DNA of 64,000 nt from positions 19,788 to 83,787 of the forward strand of contig MNCI01033409.1 in the NCBI GenBank assembly GCA_015680685.1. The letters are read 5' to 3'. A program made the translations under genes and the position numbers. Each line of letters opens with the position of its first letter. The stretch's first letter is position 1. The stretch is from Gnetum montanum (Eukaryota; Streptophyta; Gnetopsida; Gnetales; Gnetaceae). Shown here piece after piece: positions 59,110 to 64,000 of the stretch. The notes below the pieces were generated by a model, which saw nothing but the letters and a program-made list of their open reading frames with translations, made no database searches and was not told the origin of the DNA.

Positions 59110-59971
59110 TGATGGGATGCGATAAAGTCTCCCATAAGACTTTTATAGACTTTATGTGCTAAATTTTTCTATATTTTTATACTTAGTCTCCCATAAATTA
59201 TAGACTTTCTGTATAAATATTTTTTCTGCAATGTGCCATAAAGTCTATAAATAAGAGGCGGCTCTCCCTTGTTTTCCATTCTAGGCCTAGACCGTAGGGA
59301 AACTCTGGCATTTTGATCTCTCCAAAGATAGAATATTGTCCATGTGCCCACAGTAGGAGCTCCAAAGTAAATGGATCTTTATTTGAGCAAACATTGTACC
59401 TGAGCACAAGTTTGTGTATGGCAATAAAGATGAACTTCCTGGATAAACCTTGCAGTGCATGGAATAGGCTAATTATGATTCTATTTATTGTTATTTACTA
59501 CTTTCCATTTACATATGTTATTAGTCATTAATTCTTTCTCAACTCTTCTCTCCTAGTTAAGTGCCTCAGTACGACCACTTCGAGCATGTGCGTTACGTGT
59601 GGTGATCTCAGCAACGACTAGCGTTTGGTAACCACGGTTGCATTGGTTCAGGGTGTGAATGGTAATTGGGAAGGGATGCTAACGCTAGGTAAATTAAGAC
59701 TTAGTTAGTTAGTTAGAGTTAGTTAGTTAATCCCTTCAACCCTTCATCTTATCAACTTCGAAGATAAAACCGAAAAGAAAATAAAAATCATATACCTCGG
59801 ACTTACTTAACCATACTGTGACAAATACAAGTAAGTCTGGGAAGGCAACAAATAATTAACCTTAAGTGTTCCATGAGGCGTGTAGGCACTTAGTTTGCGG
59901 AGTTCGACCGAATCACGCGTGTTACACTCGTATTCATATGGTTGAGTGTAGGGGTACCTCGCCACTCATCA
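59110..59971 (+). repeat. Elem10 5' LTR
   Basis: 862 bp, TGATGGG to CTCATCA. Near the start a TTTCTATATTTTTATACTTAG phrase found just upstream (59086-59106) recurs at 59165-59185, replacing the CpG palindromes. TATAAATAAG lies at 59235-59244. Confidence 0.85.
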
Positions 59972-59972
59972 T

Positions 59973-59990
59973 TGGCACCATTGTTGGGGA
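59973..59990 (+). promoter_or_regulatory. Elem10 primer-binding site, tRNA-Asp type
   Basis: TGGCACCATTGTTGGGGA, a tRNA-Asp complement with G to A and C to T changes, one base after the LTR. Confidence 0.85.
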
Positions 59991-60113
59991 CTAAGTGTTT
60001 GTGCGCTAAGTAGAACATAGGAAATTACTCACATCATTGGGAGCTTAAATAAACCTTAGGGTTAATTACATGAAAATTTATACAACGGTTAATTAGCACA
60101 CCGATAAGACATC

Positions 60114-63002
60114 ATGTCTTTTTCTTCTTCTCACAAGAGCATTTCACCTAGGGATAATACAAGAAACAGTCGGCAATCAAAAACACATAACCTAAATCAG
60201 CCAGTTCCTCAACAATATAGGGTGACATATACTCATCCCGATGAGTATATACCTAATTTTACTATTATCTTCCATCAAGATGAATAGATGCATTGGAGAG
60301 ACTTGCAAGGTAACATAGCATTACCTCTGGATCATGTAGTCCCCAACATGCTCCTTCGTGCCTTAGCACAGATCAGCATGACTCAGCTCTATGCTCAATA
60401 TGTTGCGGAAGATTTTGACATGAGGGATTACCATCCCACAGCTTTACAATGTATGAGGGACTCAAGGCAAGAGAGCCAACATACACTGTTGAAGGGCAAA
60501 GAGGTCCCGCACGTCCTAAGTGAAATCAAAGATGGTGAACCACTTGTAACTAGTTCTCTATTGAAAGATGTTCCCCCTCCTAACAATAGTGATGAGGTGG
60601 GGTATCATAACCTACACTCCACGATACACAACCCTGGTTCTGATCCTCGTGAACACCAGCTGTTCACTGAGGGAACAACAACAAATGACAAGGACACGCA
60701 CTTGGATCGTCATCACGATCGGGGCCGTAGCAACCGAAGAGAAGGAAAGAAACATCGTCATGGAAATGGTTCTCCTTCTTCTTCACCTTCATCACATCAC
60801 TCACCCTCTCCTTCCACATTAGGGTGCAATCATGAAGAGCATCATGAAGAGGATAAAGGTAAGAGAAATGAGAGACCTCAACGAGAGAGTCGAGAGAGAG
60901 GATGAGGGCAATCAATAGAATCAAGGCATAAACGAAGGGAAAGTAGGAAACAACGTAGACATCATAGACATCATGAAAGAGATGATCATGATGAACCCCT
61001 ACTGGCCACCTGAAGCATGCTAGATATAACAAAGGCTGTAAGAATCCCAACAAGGCATCAAAAGGATAGTTGGATCAAGCGCTTAGACATGAACAATATC
61101 CCACACTTTGAAGGTGGATACAACACGGATTTGCAAAATCATTTATAGGCATTCCACGATGCCTACACCTTTCAAAACATAGAGAACAAGTGGAAAAAAC
61201 TAAATTTGTTTCCCATGACACTCATCAAGGAAGTAGAGAGTTGGTACCGGTCCTTGGAACCGGAAACCATCAGGAGGTGGAGTACGATGTTAGAACTCTT
61301 CAATGATAAGTATCAAACGTACTCCAGAGTGTCTAATTTACATAAGAAGATCCAAGGATGGAAGCAAGGTACTCATGAACCCTTGGATGCTGCCATGGGC
61401 TGCTACTACGCATTGTTACCTTATTGCCCGGGCCATGGTTATGCACAACGGGACCAACCACGCCACATCGTAGATGGGCTAAGGTATGAAAATTGGAGAA
61501 CCCTTGGGACTTATGCCCAAGGGAGACTATCAGAACTTAGATCCCATGAGATTCATCGCTTGTTGGAACAAGTAGCCAAAGAAGAAGGGGAGATACGAAA
61601 AAGGGAAAGTGCAGAAGAATATAACCATGATCCCTCTCTTTGAAAGAAGGAAGTGAGATTTTGTGATGAAGAGGATGAGTCACCAATCGAAGATTTGGTG
61701 AATAGGAAAAGTTTTCTGCTTCAGAAGTTAACAACAGAAGTAGCGGCTAAGGTACATGAAGTATGGAGCTCCTTAGACAGTAAAATTGAAACTTTCCTTA
61801 AGATTGTAGAGGAGTCTAAGGAGGAATGAAGTAGGGACAAGGACAAGAAAAAGTGGAGAGATTCAGGCCCTACACGTGACAAGGGTAAGGGGAAAATGAC
61901 TATCTTCGATGAGGTTGTGGACTCAGACACAAACGATGATGATGGATGTGAGATCTACCACTATGACCATCCTAAGGGATGTTGTCCAATCATCTCACAT
62001 CTATAAGAGTCTAGGGTGTATGCACTTAACCCGAGACTCAACAGATGGAAAACACCTCGAAGGTTACCTTACCCTCAAGGTAACCCAAGATAGTTCCACC
62101 AACAGTTAACGTACTATCCAAGTGGAACTCCACCATAACCCATCGGACAACATCAGCAGTGGCAATACCCATAGATGTGGGGCATGCCACCACCGAAACA
62201 TCAATACCCTTACCAGCAGCCTGATCCATATGTTTATTATGTGCAGCAGTCGATTTCTCCAAGTAACTCCATGGGTCACACAACTCCCCAACGTCACTAC
62301 CAAGATTGAGAGTACTTTAGAAGGACTCCTTCTCCTCTGGGAGACGCTCCATACCCATACCATCCTCCTACTCCATCCGCACCTCTTCCACTGGTAGTTC
62401 CCATACCTCCTACTCCAACAATGCAAGGGAAACTCCCTACTCAACCGCAGCAACAAAATGCTACAAGAGCCATAAACATTCAACCTGCTGCTGGTTCTGA
62501 TAACCGTAAAAAGAAAAGACCTTTCTTTAGAACCAAAAGCCCAGACAAGCTCTCACAACAACAAGCGATTGAGTCCATGATCACTCCTCTGACACATAAG
62601 GCTTCAGATCTTCCTTCCATCCAACAACAGAGCTTAACATATACAGTTATGTTAACATATACCATAACCGATTGGATCAAGGTAGGCCACCTTCTCAGGA
62701 AACTATCTAACCCTAGAAGTCCCTTAATCTACCTCCAAGTCGCCAGGAACGAACCACATAAGGCTCTTCTTGACTCAGGTTCCAAAGTCAACTTAATTTC
62801 ATGAGAAATGTATCAAGCCTAGAACCTACCCCAACTTAAGAAGAGCAACATTCAACTAGAGGTGGCTAACCAGTCCATCACCATTTCCTTAGGATTGATG
62901 GAGGACATCGTTACCACTGTGTGTGGTTGGTCCTACCCAGCTGATTTCCTAGTAATTGAAGTAAACAACAACGAAGGCGACTTCCCAATTATAATGGGAA
63001 TG
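60114..63002 (+). pseudogene. Elem10 gag-protease, frame intact apart from stops
   Basis: One frame runs from ATG 60114 to 63002 with no frameshift that I can see and about a dozen stops (first TAG 60285; TGA 60903, 61011, 61641; TAG 61146). Order: MSFSSSHKS and YTHPDEYI; an Arg/His/Ser-rich domain (60690-60910); capsid (61090-61600) with FEGGYNTD, SWYRSLE, WSTMLELFNDKYQT and LLEQVAKEEGE; a zinc-knuckle remnant CEIYHYDHPKGC (second Cys lost); Pro/Gln-rich linker; protease with the intact active site LLDSGSKVNLIS (Asp at 62772). The end is cut by deletion right after PIIMGM. It is the best guide to the family. Confidence 0.85.
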
Positions 63003-63754
63003 GTGGTGGCTCTTGGGTGAAGGCATTCTTGTTACTTCACGAGGCTGGTTTGGCCAAATGCATTAATGCGAAGTCACTGGAAGTGGTTTGTTTAAGGCCA
63101 GAGTTGGAATGAGATTTTCCAAGTCACATTAATCATGAAACACACAAGGGGTTATACACCAACTTGTTCTTGGGATTCCATTCCATTCTTTTCTCTCCAT
63201 CCTTCTCTCCATTGCTCACCTCATTGCCGGTTGTATCATTAGTGTACATATTTTGGTTGATGCATTATTTTTTTTTTTGGTAAATTCTTGCAATTAAGAC
63301 TTTAACTCTTATTCCAAATGACATTCCCAGAGCCTACGGACTCTTTGAATGTGGGTTTGTCAGGGCATTAAGGGCATGAGCCTGCTTTGGGGAGGACCCA
63401 CTGACATTCCTCTTTGGTGCACCAGTTAAATTCTTTCCCTTAACATTTTTGCAATCTATTTTATTTTGTTCATTTTCATCTTGACATCCATTTCATCAAT
63501 GCTATAGTTGTTTTTTTTTTTCTTCATCTTTCTTGTTTCTTTTCTTTCTCCATTCTATCGCTACCGGAGGTTCACAATTCTTCATGGGGGTACATGGCCC
63601 AATTTTTTCAATTTTCTCCTAACCCCTACACCTTCAATAGTCACCAATATTATATCTCTAGATCCGCAATCAGCCATACCACAACCTAGCCATACCGAAG
63701 TAAGGTATCAACTACAATAAAATCCATTTACCCTTGCTATTATAAGATTGTGTT
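63003..63754 (+). other. Elem10 non-coding 3' internal region
   Basis: Homologous in reverse to Elem8 43260-44035, including GGGGAGGACCCACTGACATT (63393-63412) and a polypurine-like TTCATGGGGGTA (63581-63592). A T-tract lies at 63510-63521. Confidence 0.6.
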
Positions 63755-63764
63755 GTGTGTGCAG

Positions 63765-63944
63765 ATGGTAATCATACAACAATGGATGGGATCTGGAAAG
63801 AACACTTGGAATGGAGCAATGTTGGAAGCAGCTATGCAAGGAGCAAGACCGATGGTACGCTTACGGATAGACAACGAAAGGCTTAATCTTAGTGTTGGCA
63901 GCAGCAACACTTCTTTCTCTCTCTCTTTCTCAACTGCCAAATGA
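63765..63944 (+). CDS. Short ORF after splice acceptor, Elem10
   Basis: ATG at 63765 follows GTGTGTGCAG. About 59 codons, including TWNGAMLEAAMQGARPMV and a Ser/Phe-rich end, TGA at 63942. A similar reading, with one stop, occurs in Elem8 at 43248-43070. Unknown function; it may be a small accessory gene or a chance open frame in conserved non-coding sequence. Confidence 0.35.
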   Translation: MVIIQQWMGSGKNTWNGAMLEAAMQGARPMVRLRIDNERLNLSVGSSNTSFSLSFSTAK

Positions 63945-64000
63945 GGCCTAATGTCAATGTAATAAGGTGTTCACCCTTGTTGTCATGCATACCAGTTTTT

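Larger units (their letters stand above)
59110..64000 (+). mobile_element. Elem10: gag-protease element, runs off the window
   Basis: 5' LTR 59110-59971, PBS 59973-59990, gag-protease 60114-63002, then a jump to the 3' non-coding region. Compared with Elem8, about 1.3 kb between the protease and the 3' region is missing. The join at about 63002 lies in AATGGG/GAATGGTGGTGG, a short shared sequence typical of illegitimate recombination. The 3' LTR lies beyond 64000. Confidence 0.85.

Noticed and set aside
61721-62483. Minus-strand open frames in Elem10
   Set aside because: Shadows of the gag-protease frame on the plus strand.
63386-63404. CTTTGGGGAGGACCCACTG as a polypurine tract
   Set aside because: It is conserved in all family members but never followed by a TGATGAG LTR start.
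1-64000. CRISPR array, operons or bacterial genes
   Set aside because: No spaced direct repeats, ribosome-binding sites or bacterial coding density; all evidence is for plant repeat DNA.

Overview
This window is intergenic repeat DNA from a land plant, most likely a seed plant with a large genome; the species cannot be named from it. Three observations support this. The sequence is almost entirely nested Ty3/gypsy LTR retrotransposons in several states of decay. Their primer-binding sites match plant tRNA-Asp. Their premature stops fall mostly where Gln or Trp codons are expected, the mark of methylated-cytosine decay. I found no intact host gene, no rRNA or tRNA gene and no CRISPR array. Two runs of N (20718-20846 and 46222-46783) and a single N at 3407 are assembly gaps or joins. 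|| Layout. Elem1 (1-3406, +): 3' part of an Athila-type element, carrying an env-position ORF ('ORF-X') and an LTR fragment. Elem2 (about 3408-9720, +): a decayed gypsy element read as gag, protease, an extra RNase H, RT, RNase H, integrase and an additional ORF. Elem3 (10484-11863, +): one LTR, a tRNA-iMet-type PBS and the start of gag. 11880-15080 (-): an unidentified multi-exon pseudogene with GT-AG introns. Elem4 (16839-22917, -): a gag-protease element with AGCTT target duplications. Elem5 (about 24400-28946, +): a Tat-type pol with RT, RNase H, second RNase H and integrase. Elem6 (about 29930-37522, +): end of RT, RNase H, integrase, ORF-X and 3' LTR. Elem7 (38445-39755): a decayed LTR with a 0.6-kb insert. 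Elem8 (41895-49145, -): a structurally complete gag-protease element with CAAGG target duplications and no pol. Elem9 (50789-58639, +): LTR, gag, no recognisable pol, ORF-X, LTR. Elem10 (59110 to beyond 64000, +): 5' LTR, PBS and a gag-protease frame open apart from about a dozen stops. A tRNA-derived SINE family (ten copies or fragments) flanks Elem8, and a CpG-rich 54-bp minisatellite separates Elem9 from Elem10. || How the parts relate. Elem1, 4, 6, 7, 8, 9 and 10 share LTR ends (TGATGAG...CTCATCA or close variants), an AGTCATGGGGG-type polypurine tract where it survives, and a tRNA-Asp PBS where the 5' LTR is present. They look like one Athila-like superfamily split into three forms: pol plus ORF-X (Elem6), gag plus ORF-X without pol (Elem9), and gag-protease only (Elem4, 8, 10). 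ORF-X sits at the env-like position, after a TATA-bearing leader and a conserved TGATTGCAG|ATG splice acceptor. The most unusual signals are this ORF-X module, the pol-less partner elements, and repeated internal copies of the polypurine-tract motif on the coding strand.
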